Of a stretch of DNA of 49,433 nucleotides, positions 27,100-35,057 are shown piece after piece. The stretch is from Bacteroidaceae bacterium (GTDB lineage: Bacteria > Bacteroidota > Bacteroidia > Bacteroidales > Bacteroidaceae). A program made the position numbers and the translations under genes. The stretch spans positions 1 through 49,433 of the forward strand of contig JAFXMB010000074.1 in NCBI GenBank assembly GCA_017530735.1, given 5' to 3'. Under the pieces are notes generated by a model. That model was not told the DNA's origin, searched no databases, and saw only the letters and a list, made by a program, of their open reading frames with translations. The stretch's first letter is position 1; each line of letters begins with the position of its first letter.

Positions 27100-27131
27100 C
27101 AAATGTAACGAAAAAGGGTGTATTTTTGCAA
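27100..27131 (-). promoter_or_regulatory. Promoter of the Cys-rich GH43 gene
   Basis: Minus strand: TTG at 27131-27129, 21-nt spacer, TACATTTG at 27107-27100. It overlaps the esterase promoter on the other strand. Confidence 0.62.
27121..27128 (+). promoter_or_regulatory. -7 box of the SASA-type esterase gene
   Basis: TATTTTTG, 35 nt before the start codon. It lies inside the spacer of the opposing promoter, immediately next to that promoter's -33 TTG. Confidence 0.55.
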
Positions 27132-27163
27132 GAGAATTATTGAATTACATTAAAACCTTTTAT

Positions 27164-28030
27164 ATGCTTAAGAAATTATTCATTGCAGTTGCATTGGTTG
27201 CAACAGTTGCCTGCGGCTCCCAGAACGGAACCAAGACAACCCAGAAGCCGGACAAGAACTTCTATATCTACCTGGCATTCGGTCAGTCCAACATGGAGGG
27301 TAACGCCCGTATTGAGGATCAGGACCGTGAGGGTATCAGTGACCGCTGGCAGATGATGGCTGCCGTAGATTTCCCCAAGATGGAACGTAAACAGGGAGAG
27401 TGGTATAAGGCTGTTCCGCCTTTGTGCCGTGAATCAAACGGTCTTACTCCGGTTGACTATTTTGGCCGTACCATGGTTGAGAATCTGCCCGAGAAAGTTC
27501 GTGTAGGTGTTATCTGTGTGGCTGTAGGAGGCTGCAAGATAGAAGCTTTCATGAAGGATCGCGCCCAGGAATACGGTGACAACGCCGCCATGTGGATGAA
27601 GAACTGGATTGCTCCTTATGACAACAACTGCTATCAGCGTCTGGTTGATCTGGCCAGGGAGGCCCAGAAGGTTGGTGTCATCAAGGGATTCCTTATGCAT
27701 CAGGGTGAGTCCAATATCAATGAAGAGGATTGGCCCGAGAAAGTCAAGTATGTATACGAGACTCTGATTGAGGATCTGAACCTTGATCCCAAGAAGACTC
27801 CGCTGCTGGCAGGTGAGGTTGTAAATGCCGATGTTCAGGGCCGAAGCGCATCGATGAATGAGATCATTGCAAAGCTTCCTGATGTGCTGCCGAATTCATA
27901 CGTAATTTCATCGGCCGGAGCCACAACAGGCTTCGATCATCTGCATTTTGATGCCGCCGGTTACCGCGAAATGGGTCGCCGATATGCATACAAGACGCTT
28001 GAATTGATGGGTATAACACCTAAGAAATAA
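27164..28030 (+). CDS. SASA/CE6-type carbohydrate acetylesterase lipoprotein
   Basis: 288 residues from MLKKLF, chosen because it starts a clean lipoprotein signal (VATVAC, Cys17); an ATG eight codons upstream is possible. SGNH-type motifs are visible: the nucleophile Ser42 in FGQSNMEG, the VAVGGC block, MHQGESN, and the catalytic His in HLHFDAAGY (about 259-261). These fit sialate O-acetylesterase-like/CE6 enzymes, which remove acetyl groups from glycans such as xylan. Divergent from the GH43 lipoprotein, so probably used on the same substrate. A short hairpin (28036-28054) follows the stop. Confidence 0.88.
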   Translation: MLKKLFIAVALVATVACGSQNGTKTTQKPDKNFYIYLAFGQSNMEGNARIEDQDREGISDRWQMMAAVDFPKMERKQGEWYKAVPPLCRESNGLTPVDYFGRTMVENLPEKVRVGVICVAVGGCKIEAFMKDRAQEYGDNAAMWMKNWIAPYDNNCYQRLVDLAREAQKVGVIKGFLMHQGESNINEEDWPEKVKYVYETLIEDLNLDPKKTPLLAGEVVNADVQGRSASMNEIIAKLPDVLPNSYVISSAGATTGFDHLHFDAAGYREMGRRYAYKTLELMGITPKK

Positions 28031-28302
28031 TAAATAGCGGGTGATAAACCCGCTTAATTACCTAATAATCAATCAATTAATGCTTGTAGAATTGGTTAAC
28101 TTTGTTTTGGTTGCTTTTAAATATTTTAAGTAACAACGTATCAAAAAAGTGCCGACCTTTGCGGTCGAAAACAAAGGATAATTCTCATAAGCATTAATTG
28201 GTTAGTAATTAGGTTAGTAATTAGGTTCGGGCCCGAGAATTTGTGAAAATTGCAAGGCTCACTCCAAGGGGAAAAGGTCCCTGCGGAGGAAATTGAAAAA
28301 AT

Positions 28303-28333
28303 TGAGTTCACGCGAGTGAATTCATTTTTTTTT
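28303..28333. terminator. Bidirectional terminator
   Basis: A 9-bp stem with one G-U pair (28303-28311 with 28316-28324), loop GCGA, followed by nine T residues. It is preceded by an A-rich stretch that gives a T tail on the minus strand. It can serve the LytTR gene on the minus strand and anything read from the left. Confidence 0.75.
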
Positions 28334-28410
28334 GTGGACATTGGGGACGGTTCCGTTTGGCACCATTTTCGAAAAAAAAGTGCCAAACGGAACCGTCCCC
28401 AATGTCCACA
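28333..28410. repeat. Palindromic repeat element B, perfect 31-nt arms
   Basis: Arms at 28333-28363 and 28380-28410 are perfect inverted copies around a 16-nt loop. They share the core GGGACGGTTCC with element A. The element lies 5 nt beyond the LytTR stop codon. Confidence 0.88.
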
Positions 28411-28415
28411 GTGGC

Positions 28416-29231
28416 TCACTTGGAAAGAAGAGCGGCGATGGAATCTCTGTAGGAGCGGGAGACGGGGATGGGGTTGATTCCTTCCTGGTCAAGGATGACG
28501 TAGAGGTTGTCGCGGTCGTTGTTGAAGAACTTTACCTTGGCAATGTTAATAAGGTATGAGCGGTGGCATCGGGTTATATATCCCTCCAGGTCGTCCTCAA
28601 TGTTCTTGGCCGTTGTGCGGATCATGGTGTTGTGCACTACACCGTCCTGCTCATAGAATATCTTTACGTAATTGTCCTCGGATACGGCATAGAGGATATC
28701 CATAATGCGGAGTGAAAGCTTTATGTTACCCTTTATGTCATGTATGGATACCACCAATGCACCATCGGGCTTGGTGGGACTGCTGCCGGACTGGACCTTA
28801 AGTCCGTGGGCGTATCCGTAAAGGTATGCTATTATATAAGGAATAAGCAGTATCAGGAATATGCAGAACAGGGCTCTGGGAAACAAATCGGCCAATGAGA
28901 CATTGTTTTGCTGGACCAGAAGGGATATGGCTGTGTATATTATTGATACTATCAGTACCTCTGCCAGGGAATAGAATATCAGCCCCCATCCTCCAATCCT
29001 GTATCGGCGGTTAAGGTCCATAAGCAACACCTTGCTCGAAATGAGGAAGAGCACGGAGAAAGCGTACATGGTTATCGTACCCAGCAGTTTGTAACTCTCC
29101 CTTAATGTGAACCAATAGGTTGATGAGAACGGCGAATAGAGCTGTAGGAACAGGATTGAAAACGCCACAATGAACAGTACCGTCAGAAACAGGAATTTCC
29201 GGGTAAACATATAGTCGGGTAACTTGTTCAT
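28416..29231 (-). CDS. LytTR-family regulator with membrane-embedded N-terminus
   Basis: 271 residues: four hydrophobic helices (about 11-30, 46-66, 78-102, 114-138), a short linker, and a LytTR DNA-binding domain (about 155-271; YAVSEDNYVKIFY, RTTAKNIEDDL, FITRCHRSYLIN-like and PVSRSYRD segments). No receiver domain is present, so it is a one-component membrane regulator. A second ATG seven codons in is possible. Its transcript ends in a long palindrome plus terminator. The divergent neighbour is the acyl-CoA synthetase; a hairpin with inverted repeats lies between them. Confidence 0.87.
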   Translation of the reverse strand: MNKLPDYMFTRKFLFLTVLFIVAFSILFLQLYSPFSSTYWFTLRESYKLLGTITMYAFSVLFLISSKVLLMDLNRRYRIGGWGLIFYSLAEVLIVSIIYTAISLLVQQNNVSLADLFPRALFCIFLILLIPYIIAYLYGYAHGLKVQSGSSPTKPDGALVVSIHDIKGNIKLSLRIMDILYAVSEDNYVKIFYEQDGVVHNTMIRTTAKNIEDDLEGYITRCHRSYLINIAKVKFFNNDRDNLYVILDQEGINPIPVSRSYRDSIAALLSK

Positions 29232-29288
29232 ACAGCGTAATTGTTTGGTACTGCGAAGATAAGGTTTTTTGTCATATCACCCAAATCT

Positions 29289-29339
29289 CGGTGTGGGGTG
29301 AATTGCCGATATCCGGAATGCCGGCAATTCGCCACATCG
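29289..29339. repeat. Inverted repeat between LytTR gene and acyl-CoA synthetase
   Basis: Inner arms GAATTGCCG/CGGCAATTC (29300-29308 and 29322-29330) and outer arms CGGTGTGG/CCACATCG (29289-29296 and 29332-29339, one wobble) form an imperfect hairpin in the divergent control region. It may be an operator; that is inference. Confidence 0.5.
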
Positions 29340-29367
29340 TCGGTATCGGACATCCCAAATAACCTTG

Positions 29368-29403
29368 TTTGTTATATTCTCAGGGCATATTGGGGTACCT
29401 TTG
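29368..29403 (+). promoter_or_regulatory. Promoter of the acyl-CoA synthetase gene
   Basis: TTTG at 29368-29371, 24-nt spacer, TACCTTTG at 29396-29403; the start codon follows 22 nt later. Confidence 0.6.
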
Positions 29404-29425
29404 CGGCAAATTTCAAAACACTATT

Positions 29426-31111
29426 ATGGCAAGACTTATTTACAGAACTCCTGATTGTGACATGAACGCCACAAGCGTCATCAAAATGTATGAAGACAGT
29501 TTCCGCCGCCACTGGGACAACGAGGCTTTGTCCGATTTCCGCGGCGAGAGAATCACCTACGCAGAACTGGCCAAGCGCGTTGCCCGCGTACATATTTTAC
29601 TTGAGAACGCAGGCATAAAGCGTGGTGACAAGGTTGCCCTGTGCGGCAAGAACACCCTGGCTTGGGGCGTGGCATTTTTTGGAGTCTATACATACGGAGC
29701 AATTCCCGTTCCTATCCTGAATGATTTCAAACCCGGTAACGTTCACATGCTGGTCAACCACTCTGAGGCAAAGCTGCTCATGGTTGGCGATGTGGTTCTA
29801 ACCGGTATGGTATTCGATGAGATGCCCCAGATTCTGGGTATGATCCTGCTCAACGACATGTCGCTCAAGGCCTGCCGTTCAAAGGAACTTGAAAACGCCA
29901 TGGCTACTCTCGATGAGTGCTTTGACAAGAAATATCCTAACGGTTTTACCAAAGACGATATCAAATATGAGGCCGAGAAGGACACCAATGACCTGGCTGT
30001 TCTGAACTATACATCAGGTACCACCGGTGATCCCAAGGGCGTTATGGTTCCTTACCGTGCAATGCTTGTAAACCTCAAGTTTGCCTGTGGCGTACTTCCG
30101 CTTACCAAGGGCGAGACTGTGGTTTCAATACTTCCCATGGCTCATATGTTCGGTCTGGCATTCCAGCTCATGTTTGAGTTGCTGCTGGGCGCCAGCATCT
30201 GCTATCTGGGCAAGATGCCTTCACCCAAGATCCTGTTCGATGCATTCGCCGAGGAGAAGCCCAAACTCATCATCACCGTTCCTCTGGTAATTGAGAAGGT
30301 TATCAAGCAGAAGATACAGCCCGTTATGGAGAAGCCTATGATGAAGATCCTGATGGCTATCCCCGGCATCAACCGTATAATCGGCGGCAAGATCCGCTCC
30401 AAGATAATCGGCGCTTTCGGCGGCGAGATGGATTGCCTCATTGTAGGCGGTGCTGCCCTGAATGCCGATGTCGAGAAGATCCTTCGCAAGATTCACTTCC
30501 CGTACACCGTAGGTTACGGCAGCACCGAGTGCGCTCCTCTGATTTCATATGTTGACTGGGAGAAGTACAAGGCCGGTTCATGCGGTATCGCAGTTCCCGG
30601 ATGCCCCGTTCAGGTATTCAGTGATGCTCCCGGCAATATCGGAGAACTGCTTGTAAAGGGTGACAACGTGATGCTGGGTTACTACAAGAATCCCAATGCC
30701 ACACGCGATGTCATCGACCCCGAAGGCTGGTTCCACACCGGTGACCTGGGTACAATCGACAAGCAGGGCTACATCTATATCAAGGGTCGCAGCAAGAATA
30801 TGATCCTGGGTCCCTCGGGTCAGAACATCTATCCTGAGGAGATTGAGGATATGTATATGAATCTTCCTCTGGTATCTGAGGTGCTGGTTGTAGAGCGTGA
30901 CCGCAAACTGGTGGCTCTGGTATTCCCCGATTACGAGGCCGGCAAGTCTGCAGGTCTTAACCAGCAGCAGGTTCTGGCACATCTTGAGGATGACCGCAAG
31001 AAGATCAACGATATGCTGCCCGGCTACTCACAGGTATCCAAACTGGAGATCCGCACCGAGGAGTTTGAGAAGACTCCCAAGCGCAGCATCCGCCGCGGTC
31101 TCTACAAGTAA
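29426..31111 (+). CDS. AMP-forming acyl-CoA synthetase (long-chain fatty acid-CoA ligase type)
   Basis: 561 residues of the ANL superfamily; activates a carboxylic acid as acyl-AMP and transfers it to CoA. The P-loop YTSGTTGDPKG is at 195-205, the GYGSTECAP motif near 364 and the WFHTGDLG motif near 435. The catalytic Lys region is near the C-terminus (TPKRSIRRGLY). The start at MARLIYRT was chosen because it follows the TACCTTTG promoter at the normal distance; the in-frame start upstream overlaps the promoter. Fatty-acid substrate is inferred from overall resemblance to FadD-like proteins. The gene ends 6 nt before a 192-nt fold-back element. Confidence 0.9.
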   Translation: MARLIYRTPDCDMNATSVIKMYEDSFRRHWDNEALSDFRGERITYAELAKRVARVHILLENAGIKRGDKVALCGKNTLAWGVAFFGVYTYGAIPVPILNDFKPGNVHMLVNHSEAKLLMVGDVVLTGMVFDEMPQILGMILLNDMSLKACRSKELENAMATLDECFDKKYPNGFTKDDIKYEAEKDTNDLAVLNYTSGTTGDPKGVMVPYRAMLVNLKFACGVLPLTKGETVVSILPMAHMFGLAFQLMFELLLGASICYLGKMPSPKILFDAFAEEKPKLIITVPLVIEKVIKQKIQPVMEKPMMKILMAIPGINRIIGGKIRSKIIGAFGGEMDCLIVGGAALNADVEKILRKIHFPYTVGYGSTECAPLISYVDWEKYKAGSCGIAVPGCPVQVFSDAPGNIGELLVKGDNVMLGYYKNPNATRDVIDPEGWFHTGDLGTIDKQGYIYIKGRSKNMILGPSGQNIYPEEIEDMYMNLPLVSEVLVVERDRKLVALVFPDYEAGKSAGLNQQQVLAHLEDDRKKINDMLPGYSQVSKLEIRTEEFEKTPKRSIRRGLYK

Positions 31112-31117
31112 TCTGAC

Positions 31118-31309
31118 TGGATTGAAAAAATAGGACCCTCTCAGGGTATTAGGGAGAATGCCCTCCCACAACAAAATATATCGATTCCGAAACTACTGAA
31201 CAAGTTCAGCGTTCCAGAATCGATATTTTTTGTCGCGGGCCCCTCCCACTGGTCACGCGTGGGTGCGAGACTCCCTAATACCCTGAGAGGGTCCTATTTT
31301 TTCAATCCA
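31118..31309. repeat. 192-nt fold-back element with perfect 39-nt arms
   Basis: Outer arms 31118-31156 and 31271-31309 are perfect inverted copies (39 nt). Inside is a second inverted pair of 17 nt with one mismatch (around 31171-31187 and 31218-31234), and at the centre CTGAACAAGTTCAG forms a small hairpin. The right arm contains the stop codon and the last codons of the minus-strand esterase; the left arm starts 6 nt after the stop of the synthetase gene. It may act as a bidirectional terminator; a MITE-like origin is possible, but no target duplication is evident. Confidence 0.9.
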
Positions 31310-31883
31310 ACTGGAGGATTTGTTTGATTAGCGGGACGACGGCGGTGCGGAGGGATTTGTCGTTGAGGCGGTGCTCTCCCTCAAAGCGCTGGGCGTTGGG
31401 GTAGTGCTTCTTGAAGAGGTCGTAGCAGTTTACCGTGGTGTCGTGGTTGCCGAAGAGGCCGTAGGTGTTCTCGCGGTCAAAATCAGTGATGCCCTTGAAC
31501 TGCTGGCGCTCCATCATGTTGAAGTTCTTTACAATCTGCCCTGTAATCTTGAAGGTCTTGGCTCCGTCCTTGCGTCCGTTCTGGAAAGGGTAGGTGGTGT
31601 TGGCCTTCATTACCTTTGACATGGTGGACATGTTGAACGACGGGTTAACGCATATCTTTTTGTAGCCGAACATCTGCTGGGCGTACATGGCGCCCATGGA
31701 TGTGCCTACTATTATATCGGGCTTCTGCTCGTCAACGTACTGACGCAGGTAGGGCAGAGCCTCTGCGGGATCTACCGGGATATCGGGGGCAACAACCTCC
31801 AGTTCGGGAAGCATGTGGCGCAGGCTCTCGACCGTGCCGCTTGCGCCCGATGACATGAATCCGTGAAAGTATACCAGCTTCAT
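31302..31883 (-). CDS. YqiA/UPF0227-like alpha/beta hydrolase
   Basis: 193 residues, the size of YqiA/YcfP-type esterases. Nucleophile Ser62 in GTSMGA, acid Asp148 in FGNHDTTV, and His171 in EGEHRL complete a catalytic triad; HGFMSSG near the N-terminus forms the oxyanion region. Cytoplasmic. Its ATG overlaps the proC stop by one base (TAATG), so the two are translated together. The natural substrate of this family is not settled. The last codons lie inside the fold-back element. Confidence 0.85.
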   Translation of the reverse strand: MKLVYFHGFMSSGASGTVESLRHMLPELEVVAPDIPVDPAEALPYLRQYVDEQKPDIIVGTSMGAMYAQQMFGYKKICVNPSFNMSTMSKVMKANTTYPFQNGRKDGAKTFKITGQIVKNFNMMERQQFKGITDFDRENTYGLFGNHDTTVNCYDLFKKHYPNAQRFEGEHRLNDKSLRTAVVPLIKQILQLD

Positions 31884-32671
31884 TACTTGCCGGCCTTAAG
31901 ACCCTTGATGACTGCGTTGGTGAATCCGGCCTCCTCCATGGCGTTCAGACCCTTGATGGTGATACCGCCGGGAGTGGTAACCTTATCAACCTCCTGCTCG
32001 GGATGTGAGCCGTGAGCCAGAAGCAGTTCGACAGCACCCTTGATGGTGCCAAGCACAATCTCCTGAGCATCCTTGGGATAGAATCCCATCTCAACGCCAC
32101 CCTCAACGTTGGCACGGATATAACGGAATACATATGCTATGCCGCATGATGCAAGTGCGGTACCTGCGGTCATCTGCTTTTCCTCAACCTGCTTTGCAAA
32201 GCCAACCTGGCCAAAGAGTTTCTGGATAAGGTCCAGATTCTTTTTGGTTGCGGTATTGGAGCAATAGAAGAATACGCCTGCTCCAACCTCAACTGCAATG
32301 TTGGGGATAAGGTAAACAACCTGTGCCTTCTCGGAGCCCTTCTCAAAAAGCTCGGCAAGTTTGTCAAGACCTACACCGGCGGCAATTGATATGATGAGTT
32401 GTTTCTTGTAGTCAAGAGCCTCCTTAACCTCCTCTACGGCCGATGGCAATATCCAGGGCTTTACGGCAAACAGAACAATGTCAGCACCCTTGACAGCCTT
32501 GGCGTTCTCCTTTGATGTGCCGATACCCGGAACATCTTTCTTGAGGCCCTCAAGTGTGGCATCACTACGGTCACAGCAGGTGATATCCTTGGCTGCGAAC
32601 ACTTTCTTTGCTGCAAATCCTCTGGCAATTGCGCCTCCCATATTTCCGGCGCCGATGATGGTAATCTTCAT
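31883..32671 (-). CDS. proC: Pyrroline-5-carboxylate reductase
   Basis: 262 residues; the last step of proline synthesis, NAD(P)H reduction of pyrroline-5-carboxylate. The Rossmann motif GAGNMGGAIARGF is at 7-19, and the C-terminal dimer domain carries the family stretch around TTPGGITIKGLNAMEEAGF. Length is normal. A TACCTTCG sequence (minus strand, about 32701-32694) may be a variant -7 box. Coupled to the downstream esterase gene. Confidence 0.95.
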   Translation of the reverse strand: MKITIIGAGNMGGAIARGFAAKKVFAAKDITCCDRSDATLEGLKKDVPGIGTSKENAKAVKGADIVLFAVKPWILPSAVEEVKEALDYKKQLIISIAAGVGLDKLAELFEKGSEKAQVVYLIPNIAVEVGAGVFFYCSNTATKKNLDLIQKLFGQVGFAKQVEEKQMTAGTALASCGIAYVFRYIRANVEGGVEMGFYPKDAQEIVLGTIKGAVELLLAHGSHPEQEVDKVTTPGGITIKGLNAMEEAGFTNAVIKGLKAGK

Positions 32672-32745
32672 AATTGGAACTAATTTGATTGCGCGAAGGT
32701 AGGTATTTTTTTTAAAAGGTATTTAGCGAATCCATCTCCATCCAC

Positions 32746-32770
32746 AAAAAAACGCCCCGGAAGGGACGTT
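32746..32770 (-). terminator. Terminator of the TPR gene/tRNA-Tyr transcript
   Basis: Minus strand: AACGTCCC, loop TTCC, GGGGCGTT (8 bp with one G-U), then a run of T residues (32752-32746). It begins 8 nt after the tRNA. Confidence 0.85.
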
Positions 32771-32777
32771 TATTTTG

Positions 32778-32860
32778 TGGGTGAAGATGGATTCGAACCA
32801 CCGAAGTCGAGAGACAGCAGATTTACAGTCTGCCCCATTTGGCCACTCTGGAATTCACCC
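32778..32860 (-). tRNA. tRNA-Tyr (GTA)
   Basis: 83-nt class II tRNA. The acceptor stem is GGGTGAA/TTCACCC, the anticodon GTA is at 32826-32824, a long variable arm follows, and the T-loop is GGTTCGAATCC. The discriminator is A and CCA is not encoded. It lies 16 nt downstream of the TPR gene and is probably processed from the same transcript. Confidence 0.95.
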
Positions 32861-32876
32861 AGCCTGAAAACCTGAC

Positions 32877-33566
32877 TTACTTGCTGGTAAGACGGGCTAT
32901 GTACTTGTCGGCCTCAATGCCCTCGTTTGACTCGGGATACTTGGCCTTTATCAGTTTGTAGATCTTAAGAGCCTGGGCGGGTTTGTCTATTGACTCATAG
33001 ATGATACCTGCCTGCATGTAATAATAAGGTGAGAGCAGCTTGTTGTCAGCCTTCTTGGCAGCCTTCTCAAATGTTGAGATTGCCTTGTCGTACTCACCGT
33101 TGGTAGCGTAGCAGTTTGCCAGAGCGCCCAGAGCTGCGGGAGCAACCATCTGGTCCTTACCGTTGAACTTGGCCAGATACTTCTGAGCAATCTCCATGCT
33201 GTCCAGCTGAGCGTAGCAGAGACCTGCATACAGGTTTGCCAGCTTGTTGGCCTTGGTGCCCTTGAACTGGTCTGCCAGTTCAACGAAACCCTCAAATCCG
33301 TATGCGTCACCGTTCAGGGCAGTGCTGTAGTCACCGTTCATGAAATAAGCCTCACCGGGGAATATTGCCTCTGAAGCCTTTTCCTGACGGGGCTGTGCAA
33401 CCTTTGCGTTGTAGATCATGCCGCCGGCGATGATAACTATGATAGCAATGAGGCAACCGAAGATGGTCTTCTTGTTGTTCTCAAAAAACTGTTCTGACTT
33501 GCTCAGAGCCTCTTCCAGGCTTTTCTGTTCCTGCTTGGGAGCGGGGTTTACTGCTTTCTTTGCCAT
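32877..33566 (-). CDS. Membrane-anchored TPR protein (YfgM-like)
   Basis: 229 residues: a charged cytoplasmic N-terminus, one membrane helix (about 34-54) and a periplasmic domain with tetratricopeptide-like repeats (about 75-225; for example GEYDKAISTFEKA and DKPAQALKIYKLI). This layout resembles YfgM-type proteins, which associate with the secretion machinery; the Bacteroidota version is untested as far as I can judge. It faces recF across a 112-nt divergent promoter region and is followed by tRNA-Tyr. Confidence 0.82.
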   Translation of the reverse strand: MAKKAVNPAPKQEQKSLEEALSKSEQFFENNKKTIFGCLIAIIVIIAGGMIYNAKVAQPRQEKASEAIFPGEAYFMNGDYSTALNGDAYGFEGFVELADQFKGTKANKLANLYAGLCYAQLDSMEIAQKYLAKFNGKDQMVAPAALGALANCYATNGEYDKAISTFEKAAKKADNKLLSPYYYMQAGIIYESIDKPAQALKIYKLIKAKYPESNEGIEADKYIARLTSK

Positions 33567-33588
33567 TTCGTCATTTTGTTAGCGGGTG

Positions 33589-33596
33589 CAAAAATA
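33589..33596 (-). promoter_or_regulatory. -7 box of the TPR gene
   Basis: TATTTTTG on the minus strand, 22 nt before the start codon; -33 box weak. Confidence 0.5.
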
Positions 33597-33621
33597 GTCA
33601 TTTTTTACTTTCTGTAAACAT

Positions 33622-33649
33622 TTTGGCTCAAAATAATTGACTAATTTTG
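33622..33649 (+). promoter_or_regulatory. Promoter of recF
   Basis: TTTG at 33622-33625, 16-nt spacer, TAATTTTG at 33642-33649; recF starts 29 nt downstream. Confidence 0.55.
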
Positions 33650-33678
33650 TGTTGCTATCAACCCGCAATACACCCCTT

Positions 33679-34770
33679 ATGCAACTGGAACATCTCTTTG
33701 TTCAGGATTACCGCAATATTCTGCAGGCCGACTTGGATTTTTCACCCAAGCTGAACTGTTTTGTGGGCATGAACGGAATGGGCAAGACCAATCTGCTGGA
33801 TGCTGTTTACTGCTTGTCGTTCTGTAAGAGTTCCATAAGTCAGACAGAAAGCCTGACCATCCGCCACGGAGCGGAGTGCTATCAGTTGCAGGGCTCATAC
33901 CGGACCCCCATGGGAGAGCGCACCGTCATAGCATGCGTGTCCAAGAGCAAGAGCAAGCAAATGAAGCGTGACGGCAAGGACTATCAGCGCTTCTCGGACC
34001 ATATAGGCTATATCCCGCTGGTGATGGTGTCGCCCCAGGACACTGAACTGATATCGGGCGGAAGTGAGGAACGACGCCGTTTCATGGACATCATCATATC
34101 GCAGTACGATATCGAGTACCTGAAACTCCTTATTTCATATAATAAGGCGGTGCAGCAGCGTAACACCCTGCTCAAGATGGAGGTGGAACCCGATCGCGAA
34201 CTCTTCCTGATGTGGGAGCAGACCATGGCCGATACGGGTCAGAAGATCTTTGAGAAACGCCGTGCCCTGACCGACCGTCTGGTGCCCTATTTCCAGGAGA
34301 TGTACTCACTTATAGGCGATGCCACCGAGCAGGTTTCGCTCTCATACACATCGCACGCCCAGCGCGGTGACCTGATGAAACAGTTTGAAGAGGGCCGATA
34401 TCTGGACCGCAGCGCAGGCTATTCGCTGCACGGAATCCATAAGGATGAACTTGAGATGAACCTGGACGGATATCCCATACGCCGCGAGGGCTCACAGGGT
34501 CAGAACAAAAGTTACCTGGTGGCACTCAAACTGGCGCAGTACCGCCTGCTCAGCGAGTCGTGCGGCAAGCGTCCCATACTGTTGCTTGACGATATATTCG
34601 ACCGTCTGGATTCGGCAAGGGTGGGGCGTATCATCTCGTTGGTATCGGACAACGAAAAATTCGGACAGGTATTCATTACCGACGTAGACCGGAACCATAT
34701 TGACGGAATCATGGAGAATGCCGGATGTGATTACCGTGTGTTTACCGTTCAGGACGGTCAGGTGATATGA
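33679..34770 (+). CDS. recF: DNA replication and repair protein RecF
   Basis: 363-residue SMC-like ATPase that helps load RecA at gaps. Walker A GMNGMGKT is at 30-37, the ABC signature region is SQGQNKSYLVALKLAQ (about 271-286) and Walker B is LLLDDIFDRLD. The start at MQLEHL was chosen because it is the normal RecF N-terminus and follows the promoter; the longer frame would begin inside the promoter. Its stop overlaps the DUF721 start (ATGA). Confidence 0.95.
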   Translation: MQLEHLFVQDYRNILQADLDFSPKLNCFVGMNGMGKTNLLDAVYCLSFCKSSISQTESLTIRHGAECYQLQGSYRTPMGERTVIACVSKSKSKQMKRDGKDYQRFSDHIGYIPLVMVSPQDTELISGGSEERRRFMDIIISQYDIEYLKLLISYNKAVQQRNTLLKMEVEPDRELFLMWEQTMADTGQKIFEKRRALTDRLVPYFQEMYSLIGDATEQVSLSYTSHAQRGDLMKQFEEGRYLDRSAGYSLHGIHKDELEMNLDGYPIRREGSQGQNKSYLVALKLAQYRLLSESCGKRPILLLDDIFDRLDSARVGRIISLVSDNEKFGQVFITDVDRNHIDGIMENAGCDYRVFTVQDGQVI

Positions 34771-35057
34771 AAAAGACTGAGTCAGAGAAGGTTGGCGGTG
34801 TGATCATGCAGTACCTGCGTGAGATGGGGCTTGAGACTCCCCTGAACGAGCACCGTCTGATCCAGGCCTGGGACAAGGTGCTGGGACCGGCCGTTTCAAG
34901 GTACACAAAGGAAATCCGTATTTACAATCAGGTGCTTTTTGTGACCGTATCATCGGCGGCGCTCCGCAACGAACTCATGATGCGCCGCACTGAACTGGTG
35001 GCACGGCTGAATGCCCAGGCCGGAGCCCAGGTCATTACCCAAATCGTTTTGAAGTGA
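34767..35057 (+). CDS. DUF721 (DciA-like) protein
   Basis: 96 residues, one DUF721 domain: a conserved W in the N-terminal half (IQAWDKVLGPAVSRYT) and a C-terminal LFVTVSSAALRNELMM strand-helix. DciA proteins of this family help load the replicative helicase in bacteria without DnaC. Translationally coupled to recF (4-nt overlap), a pairing that supports a replication role. The stop codon directly abuts the stop codon of the convergent protease gene with no base between them. Confidence 0.85.
   Translation: MKKTESEKVGGVIMQYLREMGLETPLNEHRLIQAWDKVLGPAVSRYTKEIRIYNQVLFVTVSSAALRNELMMRRTELVARLNAQAGAQVITQIVLK

Larger units (their letters stand above)
28031..28415. other. Intergenic region, 385 nt, with possible small transcript
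   Basis: No supported protein gene. In order it contains a 7-bp hairpin (28036-28054), a TAACTTTG box on the plus strand (28097-28104) and a 12-bp tandem repeat GTTAGTAATTAG twice (28201-28224). These are followed by the palindrome TCGGGCCCGA (28227-28236), a bidirectional terminator (28303-28333) and repeat element B. Promoter-to-terminator distance (about 220 nt) would suit a small RNA; nothing more can be claimed. Confidence 0.4.

Noticed and set aside
28201..28224. Short tandem repeat considered as a CRISPR remnant
   Set aside because: Two directly abutting 12-bp units without spacers; no cas genes in the window.
31118..31309. Fold-back element as an insertion sequence
   Set aside because: There is no transposase frame in the 192 nt and no target-site duplication, so it is listed only as a repeat.
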